64,000 bases of DNA from DATATB01 sp036268995 (GTDB taxonomy: Bacteria; Planctomycetota; Planctomycetia; Pirellulales; PNKZ01). The position numbers were made by a program, and so were the translations under genes. The DNA lies in assembly GCA_036268995.1 (NCBI GenBank), contig DATATB010000080.1, positions 85,576 through 149,575 of the forward strand. Direction: 5' to 3'. This document shows positions 26,141-34,933 of this stretch, piece by piece (the first letter of the stretch is position 1; every line of letters starts with the position of its first letter). The notes below the pieces were generated by a model. It made no database searches. It saw only the letters and a program-made list of their open reading frames with translations, and had not been told where the DNA came from.

Positions 26141-27181
26141 GTGGATTCGTTGGTGCGCGTACTGATCGTCGACGATTCGGCCTACGTGCGCAAGGTCATT
26201 CGACAGATTCTCGAGCGCAGTCCGTTTGTCGAGGTCGTGGGCGCGGCCCGTGACGGGGAAGAAGCGCTCGAGCTCGTGGAACAGCTCAACCCGGACGTCA
26301 TCACGCTCGATTTGATCATGCCACGGGTCGACGGCATGACCTTCTTACGGGAGCAGATGCGGCGGCGACCGCTGCCGGTTATTATCGTTACCGTAACCAG
26401 CGAAGAGGGCCAGCTTGTGCTCCAGGCCCTGGAGGCGGGTGCCGTAGACATGGTCCGCAAGCCCACGGCGCTGGCGACCGAGAAGGTGTTCGAGATTGGC
26501 GACGAATTGGTTGAGAGCGTAAAGGCTGCTGCTCGCGTGCGGGTCCAGGCGCTGGGTTCGCCGCGGCCGGCCCCGGTGCTGTCTACAATTCGCCCGGCCG
26601 CGGCAAAACGGGATGTTGACGTGATCGTGATCGGGGTTTCGACCGGTGGCCCGCAGGCATTGCGCTACCTGATTCCACAACTGCCAGCCGATTTTGCAGT
26701 GCCCGTGGCGATGGTCTTGCATATGCCGGTGGGCTATACAGAACTCTACGCCCAGAAACTGGCCGAGATATCGCAAATGGACGTGGCCGAGGCCAGCGAG
26801 GGGGCCGAATTTCGCCCAGGGTTGGCTTTACTTGCCCCGGCCGGCCGGCACTTGACTTTCCGGCGGTCTGCAAATGGCACGATACGAGCACATCTGGACC
26901 CCCAGCCGAGCGATACCATCCACCGTCCGTCGGTCGATGTGCTATTCAAGTCGGCCGCCGAGGTGTATGGAGAACGGGTGCTGGGCGTGGTGATGACCGG
27001 CATGGGCTCCGACGGGCAGCAGGGTGCCGCCTGGATCAAGGCCCGGGGGGGAATTGTTTTCACGGAGGCCGAGGAAAGCTGTATTGTTTATGGGATGCCC
27101 CGTTCGGTGGTCGAGGCGGGCCTTAGCGACCGGAGCATTCCGCTGGCCCGAATCGCGCAGTCCCTGGTGGAGATGGTTTGA
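26141..27181 (+). CDS. cheB: chemotaxis protein-glutamate methylesterase CheB
   Basis: 346 residues, GTG start. The receiver domain (about 4-120) has phospho-acceptor Asp in VITLDLIMPR (near 56). The methylesterase domain (about 160-346) has the catalytic triad: Ser in GVSTGGPQAL (near 166), His in LHMPVGYT (near 192) and Asp in GMGSDG (near 289). It removes methyl groups from MCPs when phosphorylated by CheA, opposing CheR. The stop overlaps the cheY start by one base (TGATG). Confidence 0.96.
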   Translation: MDSLVRVLIVDDSAYVRKVIRQILERSPFVEVVGAARDGEEALELVEQLNPDVITLDLIMPRVDGMTFLREQMRRRPLPVIIVTVTSEEGQLVLQALEAGAVDMVRKPTALATEKVFEIGDELVESVKAAARVRVQALGSPRPAPVLSTIRPAAAKRDVDVIVIGVSTGGPQALRYLIPQLPADFAVPVAMVLHMPVGYTELYAQKLAEISQMDVAEASEGAEFRPGLALLAPAGRHLTFRRSANGTIRAHLDPQPSDTIHRPSVDVLFKSAAEVYGERVLGVVMTGMGSDGQQGAAWIKARGGIVFTEAEESCIVYGMPRSVVEAGLSDRSIPLARIAQSLVEMV

Positions 27182-27555
27182 TGGCGAAAATTCTGGTCGT
27201 TGACGACTCGGGACTCTCCCGGCAGATGTCCGGCCGGATCCTGCGCGAATCGGGGCATGACGTCGTCGAGGCCCAGGACGGGATCGCCGCGCTGGAAACC
27301 TATTTTCTGGAAAAGCCAGAGGTCGTGTTCCTCGATATCAACATGAAGGGCATGAACGGCTTCGACGTGCTGGCGAAGCTGCGAGAACTCGACCCGCACG
27401 CCTGCATCGTGATTGCTACGGCAGATATTCAGAGTTCCACGCGCAAGATGGCGGCCGAGGGAGGCGCGCGCGGGTTCGTGACCAAGCCCTTCGTCGCTGC
27501 GGAAGTCGCTCGGGCAGTCAACGCGGCTTTGGAAGGGTGCAAAGAATGGATCTGA
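27181..27555 (+). CDS. cheY: CheY-type single-domain response regulator
   Basis: 124 residues, receiver domain only. The acidic pair VVDDSG is near 8-9, phospho-acceptor Asp in FLDINMKG near 52, Thr/Ala switch region at IATADIQ and Lys in VTKPF near 102. A preceding in-frame TTG is ignored because ATG 27181 overlaps the cheB stop. It is the likely CheA target that binds the flagellar switch; the switch genes are not in this window. Confidence 0.92.
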   Translation: MAKILVVDDSGLSRQMSGRILRESGHDVVEAQDGIAALETYFLEKPEVVFLDINMKGMNGFDVLAKLRELDPHACIVIATADIQSSTRKMAAEGGARGFVTKPFVAAEVARAVNAALEGCKEWI

Positions 27556-28187
27556 CCGAACAGCAAAAAGACGCGTTGACCGAATTGATCAACATCGCCT
27601 TTTCCCGCACCGCCGCGTCGCTTTCCGAACTCACCGGCAATCGCGTCGAACTCGACGTCCCAGAAGTCAGCGTGCATCCGATGGGCGAACTGGCCGGCGC
27701 GCTCGGCCGTTACGTGCAAGGCGAAGTCGCAACCGTCCATCAAATCTTCTCCGGACCCATCGCCGGTGATGCACTCTTGCTGCTGAACCACGACGGGGCC
27801 GTGAACCTGGTGGACATGCTCACCGGCATCGATCCGCCGGCCAGGCGGCTCGGCGCGTCGTCCAAGGAGGTGCTCAGCGAAATCGGCAACATCTTGTTAA
27901 ATGCCTGCCTGGGAATCTTCGGCGATCTGCTCAAAGTCCGGCTGTCGTTCACGGTGCCGCGGTTGCACCTGGAGTCGCTGGCCGACATGCTCGAATCTCT
28001 GGTGATCGGCAAGGACGAGTTGCATTATGCGCTGCTGATCGGCGCCCAGTTCCACGTAAAGTCGACCGAGATCACGGGTTCGATGCTGATCGTGCTCGGC
28101 ATCGCTTCGCTGGAGCACCTGATTCGGGCCGTGCAGGAGTGGACGCAAACGTCCACTTTCCCGGCTGTTGACCACGAGCGCGCCTGA
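27546..28187 (+). CDS. cheC: CheC-type CheY-phosphate phosphatase
   Basis: 213 residues. Two CheC/CheX/FliY active-site helices are present: DALTELINIAFSRTA (D-x3-E-x2-N, residues near 10-17) and EVLSEIGNILLNACLG (E-x2-N, near 105). Both Glu/Asn pairs are intact, so it should dephosphorylate CheY. GGAAGG lies 9 bases before the ATG, and the gene overlaps the end of cheY by 10 bases. No cheD, the usual CheC partner, is seen nearby. Confidence 0.9.
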   Translation: MDLTEQQKDALTELINIAFSRTAASLSELTGNRVELDVPEVSVHPMGELAGALGRYVQGEVATVHQIFSGPIAGDALLLLNHDGAVNLVDMLTGIDPPARRLGASSKEVLSEIGNILLNACLGIFGDLLKVRLSFTVPRLHLESLADMLESLVIGKDELHYALLIGAQFHVKSTEITGSMLIVLGIASLEHLIRAVQEWTQTSTFPAVDHERA

Positions 28188-28240
28188 AGTGTTTCGTCGG
28201 TGACCCGTTACGGAGATTGTAGGTTGTGATGGAGACCAGG

Positions 28241-30301
28241 ATGAGCCCGGGGCTGCCGAAGGATTCTGCTGCGGCGCGCGAAGCGCTTTTGAATGGTTTG
28301 CACCTGCTTACCAGTGCAGGCATCTTCAGTACCGACGTTGACCTCAATCTCACGAGTTGGAACCAATGGCTCGAGGAACACAGCGGGAAGGTCGCGCGCG
28401 ACGTTCTCGGACGAAACCTCCTCGAGCTGTTTCCCGAGCTCGCCGAGCGGCGGCTGAATAAATTCTACCAACAGGCACTGCACGGCCAGGTTGTCGTCCT
28501 TTCGCAGCAATTGCACAATTACCTGCTGCGTCTGCCGCCGTCTCTTCAGGGCGACCTGCCTCAGATGCCGCAGAGCGCGAGAATTGCCCCGCTGCTCGAC
28601 GCCGGCGCGATCGTCGGAACCGTGACTTGGATCGAGGACGTCACGGAACGCGTGGTCCGCGAGGCCGAACTGTTTGCGCGGGCTCGGCAGCAGTCCGCCA
28701 TTGCCGCCCTTAGCCATGATGCGTTGGCCAGCCGCAATCTCGACGAACTGTTTCAGCAGTCAGTCTCGATTATTGCCGAAACGCTGCGCATGGAATTCTG
28801 CGCGGTGTTTGAGCTCGCGGCCGGAGCGTTGCAGTTAAGGGCCGGCCTCGGCTGGAAAGGCCCGGCGACGGAAGCCTTCGAGCCGGGTGCGGCGGGCTCG
28901 TTTGTCGACTTTGTCTTGCAAAATCCGGCGCCGACCGTGATCCACGATCTGACGACCGAAGATCGCTTTGACCCTCCGCAAGTTCTGCGAGACCAGGGGA
29001 TCGTCAGCGGCTTGTGCGCGCCGATCCGTTGTGGCGGCCAGACTTATGGCCTGCTCGGCGTATATTCGGGTCAACCGTCGGATCGTCCGGACGAGGAACT
29101 CGACTTTCTCCAGGCAGCCGCCAACGTGCTGGGGACCGCAATCGAACGCGACGGTTTGGAACGCAGCTTGCGCGACCGGGCCCATGAGCTGGTCAATGCG
29201 GATCGCCGCAAGAACGAGTTTCTGGCAATGCTCGCCCATGAACTCCGCAATCCGTTGGCGCCCATTCGCAACGCGATCCAAATGCTGTACGTCAAGAACG
29301 TCGACGACGTCGACATGCGAGCCGCCCGCGACTTGATGGACCGGCAGGTGCGGCAGATCACGCGAATGGTGGACGATTTGTTGGACGTCTCGCGAATTAC
29401 GCGCGGCAAAATCGCGCTTCGCGAGGAGACCGTCGACCTGGCCGAGGTGGTTGCCCACGCGCTGGAGACCAGCCGGCCGTTGATTGACTTACATCGGCAC
29501 GAACTGACCGTTTCCTTGCCCCAGGGGCCCATGCCCATCCGGGGCGACGCGACGCGCCTGGCGCAGGCCATTGCAAACCTCGTCAACAATTCGACCAAGT
29601 ACACGGATCCGGGCGGAAAAATCTCGGTGGCGGTCCAGCGCAGCGGCGCCGATTACCTGGTCAAAGTCAAAGACAACGGAATCGGAATTTCGTCGGAAAT
29701 GCTGCCACAGATCTTCGATCTTTTCAAGCAAGTGGATAACTCCCTTGCTCGCTCGGAAGGCGGTTTGGGGATTGGATTGACTCTGGTGCGCACCTTGATC
29801 GAAATGCACGGTGGCAACGTCAAAGCCTTCAGCGACGGTCCCGGCCGCGGCAGTGAGTTCGTAGTTCGGCTACCGGCGCTCGATGCCGAGTTTAAGAGCA
29901 AGCCGATCCGTGCGTCTGCTCCGTCGACGGAAACGCGTCCGGCCGCCCGAAAGATTTTGGTCGTCGACGACAATACCGATGCGGCCGAGTCCTTGGCGCA
30001 ACTGCTGCGGGCCCTAGGGCATGCCAGCCGCAGCGTGCACAGTGGTCCCGCGGCCCTGGAGGAAGTCCGCCGCGATCGGCCGGACGCCGTATTCCTCGAC
30101 ATCGGTTTGCCCGGCATGGACGGTTATGCGGTGGCCCGCGCGCTGCGCGAAGAGCATGCCGGAAACATCGCCGTGATCGCCCTGAGCGGGTACGGCGAAA
30201 ACGACGAATCCAAGAACGCCGGTTTCGACCGGCACGTGATCAAGCCCATCGATCTCAGCCTGCTGCGGCGGATTTTATCCGAGCTACCCAGCCCCGCGTG
30301 A
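28241..30301 (+). CDS. PAS-GAF hybrid sensor histidine kinase with C-terminal receiver
   Basis: About 686 residues; ATG 28241 follows GGAG at a good distance, while ATG 28229 would add four residues. Domains: PAS (about 10-140), GAF (about 155-300), HisKA with AHELRNPLAPIRN (His near 333), HATPase with NNSTKYTDPGG, DNGIGI and GGLGIGL, then a receiver (about 565-680) with Asp in VFLDIGLPG near 618. No membrane helices, so it is cytoplasmic. It ends the che operon, 53 bases after cheC, and may feed another signal into motility or an unlinked output. Confidence 0.9.
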   Translation: MSPGLPKDSAAAREALLNGLHLLTSAGIFSTDVDLNLTSWNQWLEEHSGKVARDVLGRNLLELFPELAERRLNKFYQQALHGQVVVLSQQLHNYLLRLPPSLQGDLPQMPQSARIAPLLDAGAIVGTVTWIEDVTERVVREAELFARARQQSAIAALSHDALASRNLDELFQQSVSIIAETLRMEFCAVFELAAGALQLRAGLGWKGPATEAFEPGAAGSFVDFVLQNPAPTVIHDLTTEDRFDPPQVLRDQGIVSGLCAPIRCGGQTYGLLGVYSGQPSDRPDEELDFLQAAANVLGTAIERDGLERSLRDRAHELVNADRRKNEFLAMLAHELRNPLAPIRNAIQMLYVKNVDDVDMRAARDLMDRQVRQITRMVDDLLDVSRITRGKIALREETVDLAEVVAHALETSRPLIDLHRHELTVSLPQGPMPIRGDATRLAQAIANLVNNSTKYTDPGGKISVAVQRSGADYLVKVKDNGIGISSEMLPQIFDLFKQVDNSLARSEGGLGIGLTLVRTLIEMHGGNVKAFSDGPGRGSEFVVRLPALDAEFKSKPIRASAPSTETRPAARKILVVDDNTDAAESLAQLLRALGHASRSVHSGPAALEEVRRDRPDAVFLDIGLPGMDGYAVARALREEHAGNIAVIALSGYGENDESKNAGFDRHVIKPIDLSLLRRILSELPSPA

Positions 30302-30342
30302 GCCGGAGCGCGGACCGGCCCGCATCGCCCCACGATTTGCCC

Positions 30343-30561
30343 CTACGGCAGCAGGCCGAGCACGCGGCGGTCGGCGCGCATGTAGAACGGGATGCGGTAC
30401 TGGTTGTAGCGCGACGACGGCCCGGTGGGCGACAGATAGCCCTTGTACCCATTGCTGGAGCGGCCGCGATAGCGCGTAGCCGCCATCGCGCCCGTCGCGC
30501 CCAAATCAGCAACCGCTGCCGCCACCAGCAAACCACAGGCAATGATTTTGAACTTCGACAT
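30343..30561 (-). CDS. small secreted protein
   Basis: 72 residues. A strong signal peptide (about 1-28: a hydrophobic core of Ala/Val/Leu ending TGAMA) precedes a mature region of about 44 residues rich in Arg, Tyr, Ser and Gly. The ATG at 30561 is chosen because the signal peptide begins there. No homologous family is recognised. It is convergent with the hybrid kinase. Confidence 0.6.
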   Translation of the reverse strand: MSKFKIIACGLLVAAAVADLGATGAMAATRYRGRSSNGYKGYLSPTGPSSRYNQYRIPFYMRADRRVLGLLP

Positions 30562-30683
30562 GGGCTTGCACCAGGAAAAATTGCGCGTGCTACGAGCAGA
30601 CAGGCTACGGCCTCCGCTCGGCAACGGCGAAACAGTTCCACAATTATATCACACGATGCGTGCCCCGGCGGCGATTCAAGAGT

Positions 30684-30935
30684 TCACGCACGCGCCCGAT
30701 GATCCGCCAATTGCGAGCGAATCCGCTCAATCGCAGTTTCCACGCCGGCCGCCTGCAACTCGCCGCGGTCGTACGCCACCACGCGGCGCTCGATTTCCGC
30801 GACCCAGGCCGCGGCGACTTCCGGGGTTGCGAATTCGCCGTGGGTCAAACTCTGTTCCAGCACATCAGCGACATATGCGCGGTCCCCCGGTGGCAGCGCC
30901 ATCGCCTGTTGGATTACTTCTTCACGTGCAAGCAT
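30684..30935 (-). CDS. orphan antitoxin-like protein (TIGR02574 / addiction module component)
   Basis: 83 residues. The N-terminus (MLAREEVIQQAMALPPGDRA) and the pattern AAWVAEIERRVVAYDRGE match the short helical 'putative addiction module component' family that normally neutralises a ParE/RelE toxin encoded immediately downstream. No toxin frame is present on either side; the next downstream gene encodes a secreted protein. It is therefore an orphan or relic antitoxin. GAGGA lies about 10 bases before the ATG. Confidence 0.8.
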   Translation of the reverse strand: MLAREEVIQQAMALPPGDRAYVADVLEQSLTHGEFATPEVAAAWVAEIERRVVAYDRGELQAAGVETAIERIRSQLADHRARA

Positions 30936-31083
30936 CGGACGATCCTCGAGGGTGAGACCTTATCAAGTTTCCGCACGAATTTGGGGAGATGTCCAGTTTG
31001 GTCGGTCGTTCACCAGGCTCACGGAACGCGCGCCGGGACGGTCGTGGCAGAATTCATACAAATTCCGCTACCCTGCTTTCGCC

Positions 31084-32367
31084 TCAGCCCCGGCGCTCGA
31101 AAATCGCCTGCGAGTTGTCGCGGAGCACCTGGCGGCCGAGGGCAAAGGCGCGGTCTTCGCTCCAGCCACGGTCGATGACAAAACGCTCGGCCAGGACTTT
31201 GGCCAGGATTCGCTTGTACATGGCGAATTTGGGCAGCGCGAATTCCAGCTTGTACATGTCGCTGTAATAACCGATCTGCTTGGTGCGCGGCACCGCCTCG
31301 AGCCGGGCGGCCAGGTCGTGCTCGATAAAGGCCGGCGTGTTCGAATACCACCAGTGGCCGTTGGTCACGACGTTGGGAAAAATCCAACTGTAGCTCGTCA
31401 ACTCCTGGTTGGTGACGCTGGCCAGCACCGAGATGGGAAACGTCACCTGCGGAAAGGCGTTGAACAGCTCGCGGTATTGAATCAGCGAGACGCGGCTGTC
31501 GTACAGATCCTGGCCCTGGTAGACGCCGTCGGCATACACGGCCCGATTGACGCCGATCATCAGGTCGAACGGCAGCCGGAACTCGGAGCAGAACTCGGCC
31601 AACGTCCAGAACACGAACTGGCTCGCCTCGCGGCGGCGCTCGGCCGAGGCTTGCGGGCCCTTTTGCAGAATCTCGCCGATGGCCGCTTCGGCATTGGCGA
31701 CTTTGGCCGGCGCAAAATCGGGTGGCAGCGAAATGGCGCACGCCCGAGCTCCGCGGCTAGTGAAATGTTCAAAGAGCTTGCCGATCGCTTGCCGCAAAGA
31801 ACGGACGTCGTGCGGCGCTTGGCCGGTGGCCCGTTCGAGCCGCTGCCGGACGTCGGGCTTTGCCAGGTGGAACACCAGGTCGTCGGTGCGGAGGCAAGGG
31901 ATATAGCGCGACGTGTCAAAGCCTTCCAACGGATCGTCGAAATCATTGGTCAGAAAAATCGCGCTCAGCCGGCTTTGGCGGATAACGTCGTCGGCCCAAC
32001 TGGGCGAACGCATTTTTCGCTCGGCCGCGTCGTACAGGGCCTCCCAATTCTCGGGCGTGACGTGGTCGTCGCCGAAGCCGAAGAATCGCTGAGCGATCTC
32101 GACCAGCCAACTGTACTGGATTGTGTTCTCCAGCGGCGCCAGCCGCTCGACCAGCCGCCGCACTTTTTCGCGCGGGGCCAGGCCCGGCTCTTCGATCTGG
32201 GCTTTTGGCATGCCGGCCGAATGGGCCAGCTCCGTGTAGTAGTGATAGCCGAGAATATCGGCCAGTGTGGTCGAAGCCGCCGCATGCGGGTTGATATGCG
32301 TGTGCGGATCGATGATGACCAGTTCGTCGAGTTGGCTGTAGAGCCGCTGGCGGAGGGCTTGTGACAT
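31084..32367 (-). CDS. glucuronate isomerase-family (UxaC-like) protein
   Basis: 427 residues from ATG 32367, about 40 shorter than classical UxaC. An amidohydrolase-type barrel has the metal motif DPHTHINPH (about 21-29), an SWIFPNVVTNGHWWYSN block and the family-typical end VLRDNSQAIFERRG. UxaC interconverts glucuronate/galacturonate with fructuronate/tagaturonate. Planctomycetes carry diverged members whose true substrate is untested, and no other hexuronate genes are near, so only the family is assigned. A long plus-strand frame opposite is a shadow. Confidence 0.8.
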   Translation of the reverse strand: MSQALRQRLYSQLDELVIIDPHTHINPHAAASTTLADILGYHYYTELAHSAGMPKAQIEEPGLAPREKVRRLVERLAPLENTIQYSWLVEIAQRFFGFGDDHVTPENWEALYDAAERKMRSPSWADDVIRQSRLSAIFLTNDFDDPLEGFDTSRYIPCLRTDDLVFHLAKPDVRQRLERATGQAPHDVRSLRQAIGKLFEHFTSRGARACAISLPPDFAPAKVANAEAAIGEILQKGPQASAERRREASQFVFWTLAEFCSEFRLPFDLMIGVNRAVYADGVYQGQDLYDSRVSLIQYRELFNAFPQVTFPISVLASVTNQELTSYSWIFPNVVTNGHWWYSNTPAFIEHDLAARLEAVPRTKQIGYYSDMYKLEFALPKFAMYKRILAKVLAERFVIDRGWSEDRAFALGRQVLRDNSQAIFERRG

Positions 32368-32438
32368 GGCGGGAAACACGTGGGTGAAAAAGGGGCGATC
32401 TTCCGGTGTTCGTCCGCGTTTATAGCAGATTCGCGCTT

Positions 32439-33173
32439 TCAGGTCGTCAACGGAGGCGGCGAGTGAACGAAGCGGTGATAGGCGGCGGCGGCCAGCGCGC
32501 AATCGTCTTCGCGAATCAGCAGCATGCCGCGCACCCGGGCACGCAGAATCACGCCCTTCTCCAGCCGCGAGAGAAACAGCCGGTGCCGCAGGCGAAAGCT
32601 ATGGTCGGCGAGTAGGCATTCGCTGGCGTTCAAATCGGCCGGGTGGACCATCTCGGCGTAGCTCCACGCTTGGCCGACCGGGCGCACGAGCCAACAGCCT
32701 GGCAGCCGTGGGTCGCCCATCGCCACCTCGGCGCTGGTGGCCGACATCAGCTCGCGAAACTCGGCCATCACGTCATCCACCAGCCGCAAGGTTTGCCCGG
32801 CTGGCAATTGGCTGATCGTCGAGAGGGCCGGGTCGCTGTCCAAGAGCGGCGTTTGCACGGAGACCTCGAGATCGATCTCGACCCGCCCCATCGTGTCCTC
32901 GGGATTCGCTCGCCAATACACTTGCACGGCAACCGGCCGCTCGTTGGTGCCGGCGTAGTTCACCACCAGGTCGCCCTGCCGCCCATACACGTCGGCCGGG
33001 ACCAATGCCGGCGAGAGGTCAACGCCAAGCAACTCCACTGCCGCCGGCAAATTCTGCTGGCGGAAATCGAGGGCGTGCAGCCCGTGCTCGGGATGTTGGA
33101 GATCCAGCCGGGCATGCAGCCGGGGAAGTTCGAGTTTGGCCGTAGCGGGTTCTAAGGTCCAAATGTTTGGCAC
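32439..33173 (-). CDS. conserved protein of unknown function
   Basis: 244 residues from GTG 33173. The frame continues to 33311, but that extension would run through a strong terminator. No signal peptide or membrane helix. The N-terminal half is beta-rich (VELLGVDLSPALVPADVYGR, LVVNYAGTNERPVAVQVYWR); the C-terminal half has paired strands with many Arg/Leu (HSFRLRHRLFLSRLEKGVIL). The pattern suggests a beta-sandwich carbohydrate- or ligand-binding fold, but no family is recognised. Expression may be controlled by the leader terminator at 33197-33235. Confidence 0.6.
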   Translation of the reverse strand: MPNIWTLEPATAKLELPRLHARLDLQHPEHGLHALDFRQQNLPAAVELLGVDLSPALVPADVYGRQGDLVVNYAGTNERPVAVQVYWRANPEDTMGRVEIDLEVSVQTPLLDSDPALSTISQLPAGQTLRLVDDVMAEFRELMSATSAEVAMGDPRLPGCWLVRPVGQAWSYAEMVHPADLNASECLLADHSFRLRHRLFLSRLEKGVILRARVRGMLLIREDDCALAAAAYHRFVHSPPPLTT

Positions 33174-33468
33174 TGGAAGGCCGCGTTTTGCGAACGAAAA
33201 AACCCCGCCGCTCACACTAAAGCGAGTCGGCGGGGCCGGAACAGAGAAGAGGCCGAAGGTTGGGTTCGCCGTACGTTCCGGTGTCTTGCGCCGCGGTGGT
33301 TCGCACCGCATGGCTCGCCGACCGGTTGCCGGCTGAACTCCCGGAGTTTAACGCGCGGACCTTGGGGATTGCAAACTTTTTCCCCGATCAATTGTCCGGT
33401 GCGGTTATATTGGCCGGCTCAAGGGCGGCGTCGCATGCATCATCCAACTTTTATGGGAGGGCCGTTCG
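33174..33468. other. 295-base divergent intergenic region with leader terminator
   Basis: Shared 5' region of the unknown gene (minus) and the IMPase-family gene (plus). It holds the terminator at 33197-33235 and, next to the plus gene, a ribosome site GGGAGG (33455-33460). No promoter could be named with confidence. Confidence 0.5.
33197..33235 (-). terminator. strong intrinsic terminator in the leader of the unknown gene
   Basis: On the minus strand: CCCCGCCG, a bulged A, CTC, an 8-base loop, then GAG and CGGCGGGG, ending in TTTTTT. The T-run stops 23 bases before the GTG at 33173. No minus-strand gene lies upstream, so it acts on a leader or on a small RNA. Confidence 0.85.
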
Positions 33469-34251
33469 TTGATTCCCCTGGCCGAATTCGACGCTGTTTG
33501 CCAGCGGGCCGCTCGGCTTGCCGGCCAGGTGTTGCTGGATTGGGCGGGCCGGTTTCAGATCCGCGAAAAGGGGCCGGCGGACCTGGTCACCGAGGCCGAC
33601 CTGGCCAGCCAGGAGGTAATTCGCGAGACCCTGCTGGGGGCTTTTCCCGGCCACGGCTTTTTGGCCGAAGAAAACCTGTCCATCGCCAGCCAAGACGACG
33701 ACTATCGCTGGATTGTCGATCCGCTGGACGGCACGACCAACTACGTCCACGGCATCCCGCAGTATTCCGTGTCGATCGCGCTGGAGCAGTCGGGCAAGTT
33801 GCTGGTCGGCACCGTGTACGATCCGGTGGCAGACGAATGCTTTTCGGCCGTGGCCGGCGGCGGGGCGTGGCTGGGCCAGAAACGGCTCCACGTCAGCGGG
33901 CAGCAAGCGCTGTCGCACGCGGTGGTGGCTATGAGCTTTCCGCCGGGTGCTCGGCGCGACACGCCCGAGGTGCTGGAATGCTTGGAAGTTCTGGAGCATG
34001 CCCAATCGATGCGGCGGTTCGGCTCGTCGGCCCTGAACTTATGCTACCTGGCTGCCGGCCGGTTCGATGCCTATTGGTCGGGCAGCACGCGGATCTGGGA
34101 CATTGCGGCGGGCGTCTTGCTCGTGCAAGAGGCCGGCGGCCTGGTAACCGATCGCCACGGAGATCCGTTTGCGATCGATCCGCCGCATTTCATCGCCGCC
34201 GCCACGCCGCAGCTGCACGCGGAACTGGCGAAGCTGCTTCGGCGCCATTAG
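33469..34251 (+). CDS. inositol monophosphatase-family phosphatase
   Basis: 260 residues, TTG start supported by GGGAGG 8 bases upstream. Family metal motifs are complete: DLVTEADLASQ, a Glu pair in LAEEN, WIVDPLDGTTNYVHG (near 83-97) and WDIAAGVLLVQEAGG (near 209-223). Li-sensitive, Mg-dependent enzymes of this fold act on inositol phosphates, fructose 1,6-bisphosphate or 3'-phosphoadenosine phosphates; sequence alone does not decide. Cytoplasmic and apparently monocistronic. Confidence 0.92.
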   Translation: MIPLAEFDAVCQRAARLAGQVLLDWAGRFQIREKGPADLVTEADLASQEVIRETLLGAFPGHGFLAEENLSIASQDDDYRWIVDPLDGTTNYVHGIPQYSVSIALEQSGKLLVGTVYDPVADECFSAVAGGGAWLGQKRLHVSGQQALSHAVVAMSFPPGARRDTPEVLECLEVLEHAQSMRRFGSSALNLCYLAAGRFDAYWSGSTRIWDIAAGVLLVQEAGGLVTDRHGDPFAIDPPHFIAAATPQLHAELAKLLRRH

Positions 34252-34282
34252 GTTTTGTAGCGGCATGTGAGCGCGATCGGCC

Positions 34283-34891
34283 TCATCGGGCGTACGGGCG
34301 AGCGCCGTATGGCCCCGTGGCCCGAGGCGCGAACTCGAATTCGATGCCGCCGATGTAGGAGGCGAGCAGGTTGTAGAGGAGTCCGGTGATCGCGCCGCCG
34401 ATGAAGCCGGCAATCCCATAGAAAAACGGTACGAAAAACAATATGCCGATGCCCGCTACGATCCCGACTGGAAAGCTGTTGCGGCCCGGGGCTGCGATCG
34501 CGGTGAGCGAAAACATCACAAACATAAACAAGCCACCGATCAGGCCAAGCAGTGCATACAATGCTCCCATCATCTTCGCTATGGTGAAAACATCGATGCG
34601 TTTGACGACCACGCATTGAAACGGTTGCGAGAGAGAAGCGGTCGTTGAAACGCCTTCGTCCATGTAAGCCGGAGCGCCGGCAGGCGCTTGGCCGCTAAAG
34701 TCGAAAGCGGCCGGATGCGCTGACGGCGCGGCGTGAGGCATCGGCTCGATGCTTCCGGCATCCAAAATCCCGGGCTCGGAGGTGACCGTCACCATGGCGC
34801 CGCAGGCGGGACACTTCGCCAGCTTGCCCAACAAGGCGTCGGGCGCATGCAAACCTTTGCCGCATGTCGGGCATTTGACGTGAATAGGCAC
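34283..34891 (-). CDS. zinc-ribbon membrane protein, DUF3566-like
   Basis: 202 residues, GTG start with GAGGAGG 5 bases upstream. An N-terminal zinc ribbon (CPTCGKG..CPACGAMV, four Cys at about 7-31) and a Pro/Ala-rich linker lead to a segment VVKRIDVFTIAKMMGALYAL and two long hydrophobic helices (about 100-130 and 140-175). This order resembles planctomycete membrane proteins with a DUF3566-type domain. Function unknown. Confidence 0.7.
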   Translation of the reverse strand: MPIHVKCPTCGKGLHAPDALLGKLAKCPACGAMVTVTSEPGILDAGSIEPMPHAAPSAHPAAFDFSGQAPAGAPAYMDEGVSTTASLSQPFQCVVVKRIDVFTIAKMMGALYALLGLIGGLFMFVMFSLTAIAAPGRNSFPVGIVAGIGILFFVPFFYGIAGFIGGAITGLLYNLLASYIGGIEFEFAPRATGPYGARPYAR

Positions 34892-34933
34892 GCTTGCCTC
34901 CTCGTGAATGGGGTGAGATTTTGCGTCCGGGCC

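Noticed and set aside
30643..30679. promoter TTGAAT..TATAAT on the minus strand before the small secreted gene
   Set aside because: The TATAAT is good, but the spacing of 25 bases is too long for a sigma-70 promoter.
30336..30683. ParE/RelE toxin downstream of the antitoxin
   Set aside because: Frames after the antitoxin stop are short or antisense and carry no toxin pattern; the real gene there is a small secreted protein.
30952..32364. 470-residue plus-strand open frame
   Set aside because: Shadow of the UxaC-like gene; composition and lack of family motifs show it is non-coding.
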